Origin: an uncultured Oscillospiraceae bacterium
GTDB lineage: Bacteria > Bacillota_A > Clostridia > Oscillospirales > Acutalibacteraceae
NCBI GenBank assembly: GCA_910589395.1
Contig: CAJUTL010000015.1
Coordinates: 1-33,561, forward strand
Length of the DNA: 33,561 nt
Reading direction: 5' to 3'
Shown here: positions 22,711 through 31,889 of the stretch, in pieces
Numbering within the stretch: the first letter of the stretch is position 1
Layout of the letters: each line of letters begins with the position of its first letter
Program-made: the position numbers and the translations under genes
The notes under the pieces: generated by a model
Database searches by the model: none
What the model saw: only the letters and a program-made list of their open reading frames with translations
What the model was told of the DNA's origin: nothing

Positions 22711-23175
22711 GTGAAATGTCCATTCTGCGGCTATACGGAAAGCCGTGTGATCGATTCCCGCCCCACCGATGAAGGGGAGCGGATCCGCCGCCGCCGGGAG
22801 TGCCTGAAATGCGGCAAGCGCTTTACCACCTATGAGATCATCGAAAGCGTACCGATCGTGGTGATCAAAAAGGATAAATCCCGGGAAACCTTTGACCGCA
22901 ATAAGCTTTTGGGCGGCCTGTTGCGCGCCTGCGAGAAGCGGCCCGTATCGGTGGATACCCTGGAACGCATTGTAGATGAGATCGAGAACCTGCTCCAGAA
23001 TTCCCTGGATCGGGAGGTTTCTTCCCAGCGGATCGGCACCTATGCCATGGAAAAGCTGAAGACGGTAGACGAGGTGGCCTATGTCCGTTTCGCCTCCGTG
23101 TACCGCCAGTTCAAGGATATCAACAGCTTCATGGAAGAGCTGAGCAAGATCATCAGCAGCAAAAGGGAGCTGTAA
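22711..23175 (+). CDS. nrdR: Transcriptional repressor NrdR
   Basis: A 154-residue nucleotide-sensing repressor of ribonucleotide reductase genes. The N-terminal zinc ribbon has C3, C6, C31 and C34 (KCPFCGYTES and ECLKCGKRFTTYE). An ATP-cone domain follows (VVIKKDKSRETFDRNKLLGGLLRACEKRPV, then LDREVSSQRIG). Length is typical. The GTG start is supported by AGGAGG 8 nt upstream. No ribonucleotide reductase gene is in the window, so the targets lie elsewhere. Confidence 0.97.
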   Translation: MKCPFCGYTESRVIDSRPTDEGERIRRRRECLKCGKRFTTYEIIESVPIVVIKKDKSRETFDRNKLLGGLLRACEKRPVSVDTLERIVDEIENLLQNSLDREVSSQRIGTYAMEKLKTVDEVAYVRFASVYRQFKDINSFMEELSKIISSKREL

Positions 23176-23397
23176 GGAAAAACTGACGCGCCGTCTGGCC
23201 AGTCCTTGTTTGACCAACCGCAAATAACGTTTTCTTTATCCAATGGGGGCGTTTTCTGTGTTGGAAGCCTTTGCCAGGCGGCAGCCTGTTTTGCAGCTTT
23301 CGCCTGGAAGCTGTCTTCCCTTATACAAAAACCGTCATTTTCTCCGGTTTCAAACAGGCCCTGGTAAAAAGCCCGGCCGAAAACAGAATCACAAAGA

Positions 23398-23440
23398 GGG
23401 GCTGCTGCAAAATAGCGCATTTTGCAGCAGCCCCTTTTCC
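23398..23440. terminator. Strong hairpin terminator between convergent genes
   Basis: A perfect 16-bp stem (GGGGCTGCTGCAAAAT with its complement) with an AGCGC loop is followed by TTTTCC. It probably serves nrdR on the plus strand and may also stop the GH172 operon coming from the other side. The 220 bp between nrdR and the hairpin show nothing else convincing. Confidence 0.85.
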
Positions 23441-23513
23441 TCTGAAAATCTCTTTGCCAAAGAGGCGCAGAATAAGAGCTTGTACCGATAGGATACGTGT
23501 ACGGATTTTTGAG

Positions 23514-24569
23514 CTATTGTGCCAGATAATAATAGGCTACGGAAGAAAAGATGTCCCGGCGGTAAAAAGTGATAAAGCCTTCGTCGGGAATTCTGTCCCA
23601 GTTCCATTCCTTCTGATAAAGGTGGGTCATAAACCCTCCCAGATCATAGGCCAGTGGAATCAGCTCCGCTCCCTGCTCCGCCAGGGCTTTGACCGCCGCT
23701 TTCGGAGCGCCGCCAATGGCTTGCAGCTCCACCCGGCAGCCCTTTTCAAAAAAGATGGGGTCCGGGGTGTGGAAGCGGTAGAAGGACGCGCTTTCCCCGC
23801 TGATGCCGGCACAGCCCTGACAAGAGGTAAAGAACCTGCCCTGGCCCCAGGCGGTACCGATATAATCCTCCGTTCCGGTTCCTACCAGGGAGGGCGTGGC
23901 TTCCCCGTTGAGATAGATCTTTACCTCGCCCTCTCCCCACCAGGAATCCCCATAGTCCCGGCTGGGAGCAATGGTCACGTTCATTCCCAAAAAGCGGCCC
24001 TTTCCCAAAACCTCCGGCAGAATGGAAACATCTCTTCCCAAAGGATTTTTTACGGGGGGCGTATAGCTTGTGTGGAAATAAAGTGCGCTGTCCGAAACAG
24101 CCTCTTTTGTCAGAGCCACATCGAAAAACAGATGGCCGTTATCCTGTGCGGAGCGGTTCTCCAGCACCAGCTTTCCATGCTTGCGGAAGGGCATGGGAAG
24201 AGTACACAGGAAGGAGCGGCCCTCCGGAGAAGCGAAATACCGGTTTTCAAAGGCGGTCATGGAACCTCCCAGGCAAAAGAACTCACCGATGGGAACGCAG
24301 ACAGAAGGCTCGGCTTCGTGGTCCCAATAAGCGCAGAGAAAAATTTCGGAAAGCATTTGAGGGCTTCGGTCCTCCAAAGTAAACCAGATCCGGCGGATCA
24401 CGCCGGGGCCGTCCACATCACAGAGAATTTTTTCCTCTCCCGCGGGGAAGTATTCAAAGGGATGGCCCTTTGCGCCGTGATTTTCCCGCCCCCCTGCGCC
24501 GGGCAGGCCCGTGGGGTTCTCAAAGCTCACCCACACAGGGGTGCTGTTTTGATACTCAAAAAGCTCCAT
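23514..24569 (-). CDS. GH172 (DUF2961) glycoside hydrolase-like protein
   Basis: A 351-residue cytoplasmic protein (no signal peptide) of the DUF2961 family, now glycoside hydrolase family 172. Characterised members act on alpha-D-fructofuranosides, difructose dianhydride I or D-arabinofuranosides. Landmarks are GPGVIRRIWFTL near 55-66, a SWWGEGEVKIYLNG block and VGTGTEDYIGTAWG with E234, likely one of the catalytic acids. It is the last gene of the locus, 4 bp after a CUT1 permease, so it should process the sugar taken up by that transporter. AAAGGA precedes the ATG. Which furanoside is used cannot be told. Confidence 0.88.
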   Translation of the reverse strand: MELFEYQNSTPVWVSFENPTGLPGAGGRENHGAKGHPFEYFPAGEEKILCDVDGPGVIRRIWFTLEDRSPQMLSEIFLCAYWDHEAEPSVCVPIGEFFCLGGSMTAFENRYFASPEGRSFLCTLPMPFRKHGKLVLENRSAQDNGHLFFDVALTKEAVSDSALYFHTSYTPPVKNPLGRDVSILPEVLGKGRFLGMNVTIAPSRDYGDSWWGEGEVKIYLNGEATPSLVGTGTEDYIGTAWGQGRFFTSCQGCAGISGESASFYRFHTPDPIFFEKGCRVELQAIGGAPKAAVKALAEQGAELIPLAYDLGGFMTHLYQKEWNWDRIPDEGFITFYRRDIFSSVAYYYLAQ

Positions 24570-24573
24570 ATTG

Positions 24574-25452
24574 TCATCCTTTCACGGCACCGATGGCGAT
24601 GCCTTTTACAAAATAGCGCTGGAAGAAGGGATACGTGGCCAAAACCGGCAAAGCCCCCAGAACAGCCACAGCCATTCGGATCCCCACCTCCGGCATGGGG
24701 CCCATGGAAACTCCTGAGGTGGCGGCTTTTTTGAGCATTTCCGTTTTGGCCAGCATACGGTTCAGAATGACCTGAATACTGAACAGGCGGTCGTCCGTAA
24801 TATAATAAAGCCCGTTCAACCAGTCGTTCCAATAGGCAAGCCCCGCCAAAAGGGCCAGGGTAGCTACAATGGGCAGCGACATGGGGATCACGATCTGCAG
24901 AAGCAGGCGAAACTCTCCCGCCCCGTCGATCCGGGCTGCCTCGATCACGGCGTCGGGGATATTGGCGCTGATATAGGTGCGCATCATGATCACATTGAAG
25001 ACATTCAGCAGAAGTCCCGGCACCAAAAGGGCAAAAATCGTGTTTTTGATATGAAAGCTCTGGGTCCACATGATATAAGTCGGCACAAGGCCGCCGTTAA
25101 AGAGCATGGTAAAGAAAAGAAAAAAGGCAAACAGATTTCGCTTGGGCAGATCCTTTCGGGAAAGGGGATAGGCCAGCATGACGGTTAAAAACAAATTCAG
25201 CAGCGTGCCTGAGGCCGTGACCACGGCGGAAATCAGATAGCCGCGGGTAATGGCGGTGGAATCGACCAGAAGATAGCGGTAAGCGTCTAAGCTGAGCTCC
25301 TCGGGAAAAAAGGAATAGCCCGTGCGGATCAGGCTGGTTTCACTGGTGACGGAGGAAACGATCAAAAGCAGAAAGGGGAGAAGGCAAAAAAGCGTCAACA
25401 GGATCATAACGGTATGGGCAAAAATCTGAAAGCCCCTGTTTTTTTCTACCAT
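24574..25452 (-). CDS. CUT1 ABC sugar importer permease, YtcP/LplC type
   Basis: A 292-residue permease with six hydrophobic segments, of the MalG/LplC branch. The EAA loop is IPDAVIEAARIDGAGEFRLLLQIVIPMSLPI. The segment NGGLVPTYIM and the C-terminus PFFQRYFVKGIAIGAVKG are standard for LplC/YtcP proteins, which import oligo- or complex sugars. GGAAGGGA lies upstream of the ATG. It is 17 bp downstream of its partner permease. Confidence 0.94.
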   Translation of the reverse strand: MVEKNRGFQIFAHTVMILLTLFCLLPFLLLIVSSVTSETSLIRTGYSFFPEELSLDAYRYLLVDSTAITRGYLISAVVTASGTLLNLFLTVMLAYPLSRKDLPKRNLFAFFLFFTMLFNGGLVPTYIMWTQSFHIKNTIFALLVPGLLLNVFNVIMMRTYISANIPDAVIEAARIDGAGEFRLLLQIVIPMSLPIVATLALLAGLAYWNDWLNGLYYITDDRLFSIQVILNRMLAKTEMLKKAATSGVSMGPMPEVGIRMAVAVLGALPVLATYPFFQRYFVKGIAIGAVKG

Positions 25453-25469
25453 GAATACACACTCCCTTC

Positions 25470-26396
25470 CTAAAACAGCGCGCTTTCGGGATCTATCCTT
25501 CGCACGACCAGGTTTGCCGTAACGACCAACACAAAGCCCACAAAGGATTGGTACAGTCCCGCCGCCGCCGTCATCCCCAAATTGGTGGACGTCATCAGGC
25601 CGCGATACACATAGGTGTCGATGGTATTGGTCACATCCATAAGAGTCCCCTGGTTCATGGGAACCTGGTAGAACAGACCGAAATCGGAATAAAATATTTT
25701 GCTGATGCTCATCAGGGTCAAAATGACAAGGGTGGTTTTCAGCCCGGGCAGCGTGATGTGCTTGATCTGCTGCCAGCGGCTGGCGCCGTCTATGACAGCA
25801 GCTTCATACAGCTCCCGGTCGATCCCCAGCAGGGTGGCGTAAAACAAAATGCAGTTGTACCCCAGTCCCTTCCAAAGATTGACGATCACCAGGATCACCG
25901 GCCAGTATTGAGGCGAGGAATACCAGGAAATGGGGCTTTTCCCCAACGGCTTTAGAATTCCGTTATTGAGAAACCCGTTTTCCGTGTTTAAGAAAGCGTA
26001 AACCAAATAGCTGACAATGACGATAGAAATGAGAAACGGGATCAGGATAACAGTCTGGTAAAGCTTTTTTGCCAGCTTTGCCCGGATCTCATTCAGTAAG
26101 ATCGCCACTCCGACGGCCAAAACCGTTCCCAGTAAAATGAAGACCAGATTATAGCAAATGGTATTGCGGGTGATTACCCAGGCGTCCTTTGTGGTAAAAA
26201 GGAATTTGAAGTTTTTGAAGCCGACATTGGGGCTGTGATAAATTCCCGTCTTAAAATGATACTGCTTAAAGGCCAGCACGATCCCGGTCATGGGGATATA
26301 GTTGTTGATGATCAAATAGGCGCAGCCGGGCAGCATCATGAGATAAAGGGGAAGATACCGAAAAAGCTTCGAGGAATGCTTCGTTTTTCTTCTCAT
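25470..26396 (-). CDS. CUT1 ABC sugar importer permease, YteP/LplB type
   Basis: A 308-residue permease of the LplB/YteP branch. The first helix (YLPLYLMMLPGCAYLIINNYIP) is followed by GIVLAFKQY, and the EAA loop is ELYEAAVIDGASRWQQIKHITLPGL. The C-terminus TANLVVRRIDPESALF is the usual ending. AAGGGAG precedes the ATG. The 247 bp separating it from the binding-protein gene hold a terminator-like hairpin and a palindromic element, so permease expression may be lower than that of the binding protein. No ATPase gene is present; CUT1 systems of this type often share one encoded elsewhere. Confidence 0.94.
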   Translation of the reverse strand: MRRKTKHSSKLFRYLPLYLMMLPGCAYLIINNYIPMTGIVLAFKQYHFKTGIYHSPNVGFKNFKFLFTTKDAWVITRNTICYNLVFILLGTVLAVGVAILLNEIRAKLAKKLYQTVILIPFLISIVIVSYLVYAFLNTENGFLNNGILKPLGKSPISWYSSPQYWPVILVIVNLWKGLGYNCILFYATLLGIDRELYEAAVIDGASRWQQIKHITLPGLKTTLVILTLMSISKIFYSDFGLFYQVPMNQGTLMDVTNTIDTYVYRGLMTSTNLGMTAAAGLYQSFVGFVLVVTANLVVRRIDPESALF

Positions 26397-26417
26397 GGCT
26401 TTCTCCCTTCATTGAAT

Positions 26418-26598
26418 TTAAGGCAACACCGCACAAAGATTGTGCGCAAGTTGTGCAGTCAGATTTTTCGTCAGAGTGCACAGATTGAGTGCAGCCAATC
26501 TTGCGATTGGCAAACGAAAGCTGTGTGCTATGACGGAAAATATGCAAGCAAATTGTGTACAAAGGCCTCTGGCCGGTCTTTGTGCGGGGTTGCCTTAA
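26418..26598. repeat. 181-bp MITE-like palindromic element
   Basis: Terminal inverted repeats of 22 bp with one mismatch: TTAAGGCAACACCGCACAAA at 26418-26437 and its complement ending at 26598. The interior is also palindromic (TTTTTCGTCAGAG and CACAG on the left against CTGTGTGCTATGACGGAAAA on the right). No open frame of note. TTAA at both outer ends may be the target-site duplication. It differs in end sequence from the element at 1605-1766 but has the same long-palindrome build and also contains GCAAGCAAATT. Confidence 0.8.
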
Positions 26599-26632
26599 TA
26601 AGAAAGGCGGAAGTGCCCCGCACCTCCGCCTT
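26599..26632 (-). terminator. Terminator-like hairpin after the sugar-binding protein gene
   Basis: On the minus strand AAGGCGGAGGTGC folds on GCACTTCCGCCTT (one mismatch, 3-nt loop) and is followed by TCTTATT. It would attenuate transcription into the permease genes. Confidence 0.7.
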
Positions 26633-26643
26633 GATTTGTCAAG

Positions 26644-28182
26644 CTATTCCTGGGAAGCAAGCCAGGTATCCAGCTGTTTTTGCTTTTCGGCGATGATGGT
26701 ATCGAGTCCGGCGTCCTTCAGCTCGCGATTCATCTGAGCCAGGGTCTCGTCCGGATCCAAAATTCCGCTTTCCAGGCCGGTTTGGTACTTGGTGACAACA
26801 TTCTGACAGGCGGTGATCTCGTTTAACACTGAAGAATTGTCCCAAACAAAACCCTTGGCGGGAGACGCGGCGGCGGTAGCGTTAAATTCGCTGAGCTGAT
26901 CCCAGATATCCAGATCGTCTCCGTTCCAAATGGCGCCCACCTGCTGATTGGGTCAGGCCCAGCCAAGCACGGAATAGCCGGTGTTTTCCGTGGTGACGCC
27001 ATCGGCGTAATCCACCACATTGTTTTCCTTGTCGATCCATTGATAGTGCTTCCCCTCCAGGCCATAGATAAAGGCGTTGGAAATGTCGGCGTTGGTATAC
27101 ATCAAATTCAGTACCTGCATGGCCTTTTCCGGGTTTTCACAGCTGGCCGCAATGGAATAGGGACACGCTACCATGGTCGTTGTGGAGAAGGGCTCTACGA
27201 TCTGGCTTTGCACCAAATCGGCGCTGGCCTCGCGGCTGGCCTGCAGTACCGCGCCGGGCTTTGAGGTAACAAAACCGGCGAAGCCTGTACCGGCGCCCAA
27301 ATGCTGTTCGATGGACGAGGTGTTGCTGGAAGCGTCCGGCATGATCAGCCCCTCCTGAGCCCAGCGGTGCATCCGGTCGGCAAATTCCTTATACTCTGCG
27401 GTTTCATAGAGATTTACCACCGTGGTATCGCCTTTGGTGGCGTCAACGATAACGCCCAGGCCGTCTCCCAGGTCGTCCACCGGGATCATGTGGATGATGG
27501 AGCCGCCGCCGTTGCTGACCAGCGGGTAAACATCGGGCAGCTCGGCTTTGACCTTGCGAAGGACCTCCTCCACATCGTCCATGGTGTGAATGGTTGTGGG
27601 GTCGATCCCCAGCTGATCCACATATTTCTTGCTCATCTGAAGCGCTTTGCTTTGGGCTTTATCCTTGTTCATGGGAACGCCGTAGATCTCGCCGTTAAAG
27701 GTAACGCATTTCCAGTCGGCCTCGCTGATCATCCCCAGGGTTTCCTGGCCGTATTCCTCCAGGAGCCCCGTCATGGGAAGGAGCTGTCCGTTGGCCACCA
27801 GGCTGGAAAGCGGAGAGATCCAGGAAAAAACTCCAAGGATATCCATTTTTTCTCCGGAGGTAAGGGCCAAATTGATCTGTTCGGAGGTGATGCCCGGAAT
27901 GATTTGAACCTCCGCGCCTACCAGGTCGCGGGTCAGGCTGCTGATGTAAGCGGAAACCTCCTCGCAGTCCTCCGTTTTGGCGCTGTGGATATTCATTACG
28001 TTTACAACATAGGGCTCTTCCTCCGGCTCCTTCGACTGGGACACGCTGCTCGGCGTGCTATCCCCGGAGCCTTGTGTATCGGGCGCGGAAGAGCTTGGAC
28101 GGGTTCCGCCGTCACAGCCTGAAAAAACCGCAAGCAGCAGTAAGACAGCCAGGAGACCGGCGAATGTTCGTTTCATCTTCAT
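26644..28182 (-). pseudogene. Sugar-binding lipoprotein gene interrupted by an in-frame TGA
   Basis: The full frame encodes an extracellular solute-binding lipoprotein of about 512 residues, LplA/YtcQ-like. The lipobox is FSGC near residue 23. The N-terminal domain has TRDLVGAEVQIIPGITSEQINLALTSGEKMDILGVF, and ALQMSKKYVDQLGIDPTT follows. At 26953-26955 a TGA interrupts the frame after GYSVLGWA; the same frame continues at once as PNQQVGAIWNGDD to a normal stop at 26644. In this family an aromatic or hydrophobic residue normally precedes PNQ, so a single-base change explains the break. The 409-residue truncated product lacks the last 20 per cent and is probably unable to bind well. A sequencing error is possible. 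GGAGAGAG precedes the ATG. Confidence 0.8.
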
Positions 28183-28428
28183 ATGGTTCTCTCTCCTTTT
28201 TTGCAGCAGGCAGCCCTGCGTTTCTGGGTTTTATTGTAAAGGAGTCGGAGCCGGTGAGGCCACCAAAAAAGCGACCTCCGTTATTGACTTTTGGGATATT
28301 CACCGGCCAATGGCCGCCAATGCTGTTGAAAATCCTACCTGATTTGTTGCTTTTCTGATCTCAAAGCACCACTGGAGGGCCGGGCGGCAAAAAAGCAGAA
28401 AAGTTTTTCCGCATTTCTTTTCACGCAT

Positions 28429-30003
28429 TCAGGCCCTTCGCTCTTCCTCCGGCGTGAGCCCCATCGCCTTTTTATAGCTTTGAGAGAAATGAGAAAAATT
28501 GCTGTAGCCCACCCGCAGGGAAATGGTACTGATCGGCAGGGCGGTGCTGCGCAGCAAGCTTTTCGCCAGCTTCATTTTTTCCAAAATGATAAATTTTTTC
28601 AGGGAGAGACCCGTTTCCTTTTTGAAGACCCGCGACAGATAATCGGGGTTTAAAAACACGTGGCGGGCAATTTCCGCGCAGTTTATTTCCTTGTCGATAT
28701 GATCGTAAATATATTGGATCGCGCGGTCGATCTGCTTTTGGTTCTCCTCCGTGGGATCTTCCAGAAAATAGGGGATCACATGATCTACCAGGTTTTTCAC
28801 ACCGTCCACCGATTCATAGGCCGTCAGATATTGGTCCAAAAGCTCAGAGGAGGAAAGAATTTCCTGAAAGTGGATCTGTCTTTGATCCGCGGCCACTGAA
28901 AACATGCGGATCAGGCCCTGATAAAAGTATTTGAGATCCCTGGCGGTCAGCCGGTTTTCCCCGGCGTTTTTTTCCAGCCAGAGGTGAATTTCCTCCCGAA
29001 CCGGGAGAACGTTGCCGCCGGTCAGAAAATGCTCCCACCGCTTCAGCTGGCTCTCAAAAGACACGGGAGATTCCGCGCCGGACGCTTCTCCCACAAAGAA
29101 AAGACCGCCGGACAACAAAATGTTGTCTTTTTTCCGTGCCTGCAGCTTTTCCGCCCCGCCCGCCAGGGAGCTGCCCGGCTCAAGCTCCGTCCAATAGCAG
29201 GCGGCCGATAAGCCCAGCTCCCGCTGAGAAACCGTGAGAAACGCCGCAAGCTGATTTTGGACGGTTTCCTGCCGGTAGGGGCTCCCCTCCGGAGGGGAGG
29301 CAAGAAGATAAAAATCATCCTGAGCGCGAACCAGCAAAAGGGAATACCGGTAAGTATGGAAAAGCTCCGTAAGAATATTATCCAAAGCGTAGCGCAAAAC
29401 CTCTTCCTCCCAGGGCGCTGTGCCCTTCTCCCAAGAGAGCGGCTGTAAAAGCCCGCAGGCGGATTTTTGCCCGCCGGAGAAAGGGATCCCGCACTGCCCC
29501 GCCCGGGCGCGCAAATCGGAAAGCTTGTTTTCCCGGTTCAAAAGGCAGTCCTGGAATATTCCGTCCAGCAGCGCAGAGCGGTTTTTGGAAACGCCGTGAC
29601 CATAGGAGGAGTAAAGCGCCAGCTCACGCTTGGCCTTTAGATGGCTTATAGCCCTGGCAAGAGCATTTTGAATTTCTTCATATCTGGCAGGCTGCAGGAT
29701 ATAATCGAAGCTTTCCAGGCGAAGGGCTTCCCGCGCATAGGAAAAATCGGCATGAGCGGTGAGAAAAATACATTCTGTGGCAAATTTCTGCTCCTTTACC
29801 CAGTGGTACAGGCTGATGCCGCTTTCCACCGGCATTTCGATATCGCAGAGCATAACGTCTACCGGGTGCTCGGAAAAAATCTGCCTGGCCTCAAAGGCGC
29901 TGTGGGCGCAAAGGGTTTCCGTTACCCCCAGCTTGTCCCAATCAATACCGGCCGCAATTCCGTTTACCACATGGAGCTGGTCGTCCACAATCAGCACTCG
30001 CAT
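28429..30003 (-). CDS. YesN-type response regulator with AraC DNA-binding domain
   Basis: 524 residues. The N-terminal receiver domain has D7, D8 and the phosphoacceptor D54 (MLCDIEMP). A long central region of unknown fold follows. The last 100 residues are an AraC/XylS helix-turn-helix pair: EINCAEIARHVFLNPDYLSRVFKKETGLSLKKFI, then the second helix pair ending GYSNFSHFSQSYKKAMGLTPEE. It should activate the sugar locus downstream. Its start overlaps the kinase gene by 13 bp. Confidence 0.95.
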   Translation of the reverse strand: MRVLIVDDQLHVVNGIAAGIDWDKLGVTETLCAHSAFEARQIFSEHPVDVMLCDIEMPVESGISLYHWVKEQKFATECIFLTAHADFSYAREALRLESFDYILQPARYEEIQNALARAISHLKAKRELALYSSYGHGVSKNRSALLDGIFQDCLLNRENKLSDLRARAGQCGIPFSGGQKSACGLLQPLSWEKGTAPWEEEVLRYALDNILTELFHTYRYSLLLVRAQDDFYLLASPPEGSPYRQETVQNQLAAFLTVSQRELGLSAACYWTELEPGSSLAGGAEKLQARKKDNILLSGGLFFVGEASGAESPVSFESQLKRWEHFLTGGNVLPVREEIHLWLEKNAGENRLTARDLKYFYQGLIRMFSVAADQRQIHFQEILSSSELLDQYLTAYESVDGVKNLVDHVIPYFLEDPTEENQKQIDRAIQYIYDHIDKEINCAEIARHVFLNPDYLSRVFKKETGLSLKKFIILEKMKLAKSLLRSTALPISTISLRVGYSNFSHFSQSYKKAMGLTPEEERRA

Positions 30004-31718
30004 AAAAGCTCCCTCCCGTTTTCTCCGTTTGGATCATAGGGGAAATAAATTTCAATTTCTGCTCCGCAGCGATTGGAAAAGAAAAAGACGCATTTTTCCC
30101 CGTAAAGCAGCCGAAACCTTCGATAAACGTTCTGGATCCCCAGATGCGTTCCCATTTCGCCCAGGTCGGTTTGTAAAACCCGCAGGATCTCTTCGGGAAA
30201 GCCCCCGCCGTTATCGCGAATCGTTATGCTCACATAGCTTTCCTCACTATCCTGCAGCAGGACAATTTTTGTGTGAAGCTCCAGTGCCTTTCCCGGAGGG
30301 CTTCCATATTTCACGGAGTTTTCGATAAAGGTCAGCAGAGAAAGAGGCGGAATGAAAACCTTGTTTAAGCGGTCGTCGATCTCTACGGTAAAGACAGGCG
30401 GGACAGGCATGACCATTCGCTGCAGAGAAATATAGTTTTCCACATTTTTGATCTCTGTTTCCATCTGCACCAGAGTACGCATTTCCCGAAACAAATACCG
30501 CAGATGCTCCGAAAGCTTTAAGATAAACTCCTGGGTTTGCTCGTATTGCCGCCCCTGAACGAGCGCATAAAGATTTTTCAGGCAGTTCAAAAAGAAGTGG
30601 GGACGGATCTGAAGCTGCAAATACTGCAATTCCACCTGCTGCCGTTCCAGCCGCTGCTCGTAAGAGGCAATTTTCAGGGAGTGAATTTCCTCGATCATTG
30701 CGTTAAAGGTATTCTGCAGGCGCACAAACTCATCCACAGGCCCCGCAGTCTCCAATTTTGCGTCCCAACGGCCATTGCGGATCTGTTCCATGGTGGTGAC
30801 CAGAGAATCGAAGGGCTTTAAGAAAAAGCGCTTCAGAAAATAGAAGCTGAAGCAAATCAACAGCAAAATCATGGCGGAGCCCACAAAAAAAGTGATTTGA
30901 ACCGCGTTCATATTCATCAGGATCCCAAAATAGGGAGAGGCGTGGGCAATCGTCAGATCATAGGCGGGAAAATAGGTCTGCACCAGAAAATATTTTTTCG
31001 GCCCCTGTCCCACAATGGAAAAGGCCTCCTGGGAAAGGCCGGGCTCCATTTGAGCGGCTTCCAGCACAGACTGTTCTGTAACGGGCTTTCCCTGCTGGTC
31101 CAGAAAAAAGAGAAGCTCTTCTCCGGCGCCTTTCTTCAGCTCTTGGGGCGTGTCTACATAATCCAGATCCACTACACAGATATTGTAAAGGCTGCGGCTG
31201 CCCAGAAAGCGAAACAGAAAGGGACGGCCCTCTATCTGATGAAAAAACCAGCCGCGCTTTATCACATCAGGGTCCTCCCGCAGCACCTGCCGCACAAATG
31301 CTTCCGTTTCCGTTTTTTCCAGATAGCTGTACTCATACCGGTAAGCTCCGCGGAAAACAGTGTTGTTGCCGGCATAGAGAAAAAAAGCGGCCATTACGTT
31401 TTTGGCATTCATCATTGTTCGGTATTTTTGCAGGATTCCCATAGTCAGCACATGAGACTGCAAAATGGAATTTTGGTAACGCATTTGAATAGAATCCGCG
31501 TCGTTGGCAAGAAAACTGGCGGTGTAATTTTCGATATCCTTCAATTCGCGCTCGAAGGCGTTGGAATAAAGTAAAATCGTATTTTGCCGGCTTTCCGCCA
31601 GACCTTGGTTCAGCGCGTTGATATTGTAAAGATTGTACCCGATCAAAAGCCCCAAAAGCGGGATAAGGAAAAACATCATGATTAAAATGATTTGCTTTTT
31701 AGAAGACAGCCTCTTCAT
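29991..31718 (-). CDS. YesM-type sensor histidine kinase
   Basis: About 575 residues. The N-terminal helix (about 8-28) and a second helix near 270-295 flank an extracellular sensor domain of roughly 240 residues. A HAMP linker follows (PFDSLVTTMEQIRNGRW). The His-kinase block QLQIRPHFFLNCLKNLYAL carries H374, and the ATPase domain has NSVKYG and RDNGGGFPEE. The frame extends five codons to a TTG at 31733; ATG at 31718 is preferred. It pairs with the YesN regulator encoded next, and together they typically sense an extracellular carbohydrate or the loaded binding protein. Confidence 0.94.
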   Translation of the reverse strand: MKRLSSKKQIILIMMFFLIPLLGLLIGYNLYNINALNQGLAESRQNTILLYSNAFERELKDIENYTASFLANDADSIQMRYQNSILQSHVLTMGILQKYRTMMNAKNVMAAFFLYAGNNTVFRGAYRYEYSYLEKTETEAFVRQVLREDPDVIKRGWFFHQIEGRPFLFRFLGSRSLYNICVVDLDYVDTPQELKKGAGEELLFFLDQQGKPVTEQSVLEAAQMEPGLSQEAFSIVGQGPKKYFLVQTYFPAYDLTIAHASPYFGILMNMNAVQITFFVGSAMILLLICFSFYFLKRFFLKPFDSLVTTMEQIRNGRWDAKLETAGPVDEFVRLQNTFNAMIEEIHSLKIASYEQRLERQQVELQYLQLQIRPHFFLNCLKNLYALVQGRQYEQTQEFILKLSEHLRYLFREMRTLVQMETEIKNVENYISLQRMVMPVPPVFTVEIDDRLNKVFIPPLSLLTFIENSVKYGSPPGKALELHTKIVLLQDSEESYVSITIRDNGGGFPEEILRVLQTDLGEMGTHLGIQNVYRRFRLLYGEKCVFFFSNRCGAEIEIYFPYDPNGENGRELLCEC

Positions 31719-31751
31719 AGCTTCACTTCCCAATGCAGATTCTTTTTATAC

Positions 31752-31780
31752 AGAATACCCCGGAAAGCCTGCATTGTCAA
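31752..31780 (-). promoter_or_regulatory. Promoter of the YesM/YesN pair
   Basis: On the minus strand TTGACA (31780-31775) and TATTCT (31757-31752) have 17-bp spacing, 34 bp before the ATG at 31718. Confidence 0.8.
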
Positions 31781-31820
31781 ATCGTTCTGTGATAAGCAGG
31801 ACTTCAGCGCTTCTGAAGCG

Positions 31821-31857
31821 CAAAAACAGCCGCCTCCATCCATTTGGAAAGCGGCTG
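31821..31857 (-). terminator. Terminator-like hairpin between CRISPR array and kinase gene
   Basis: On the minus strand CAGCCGC and GCGGCTG pair around a 17-nt loop that can pair partly inside, followed by TTTTTG. It would end the CRISPR precursor RNA, which is read on this strand, before the kinase promoter. Confidence 0.55.
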
Positions 31858-31889
31858 CTGCCCTCAAGGCCATGAAACGCTCTGTCAAA

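Noticed and set aside
21750..23500. Shared GAGCTTGTACCGAT motif near 21750 and 23475
   Set aside because: Two short matches only, one partly within or near coding sequence; too little to call a repeat.
23271..24734. 487-codon plus-strand frame opposite the GH172 gene
   Set aside because: It is antisense to a clear family member, lacks a ribosome binding site, and its translation shows no domain.
26916..26955. Selenocysteine or reassigned TGA in the sugar-binding protein
   Set aside because: No convincing SECIS-type hairpin follows the TGA, binding proteins are not selenoproteins, and TGA ends other genes in the window.
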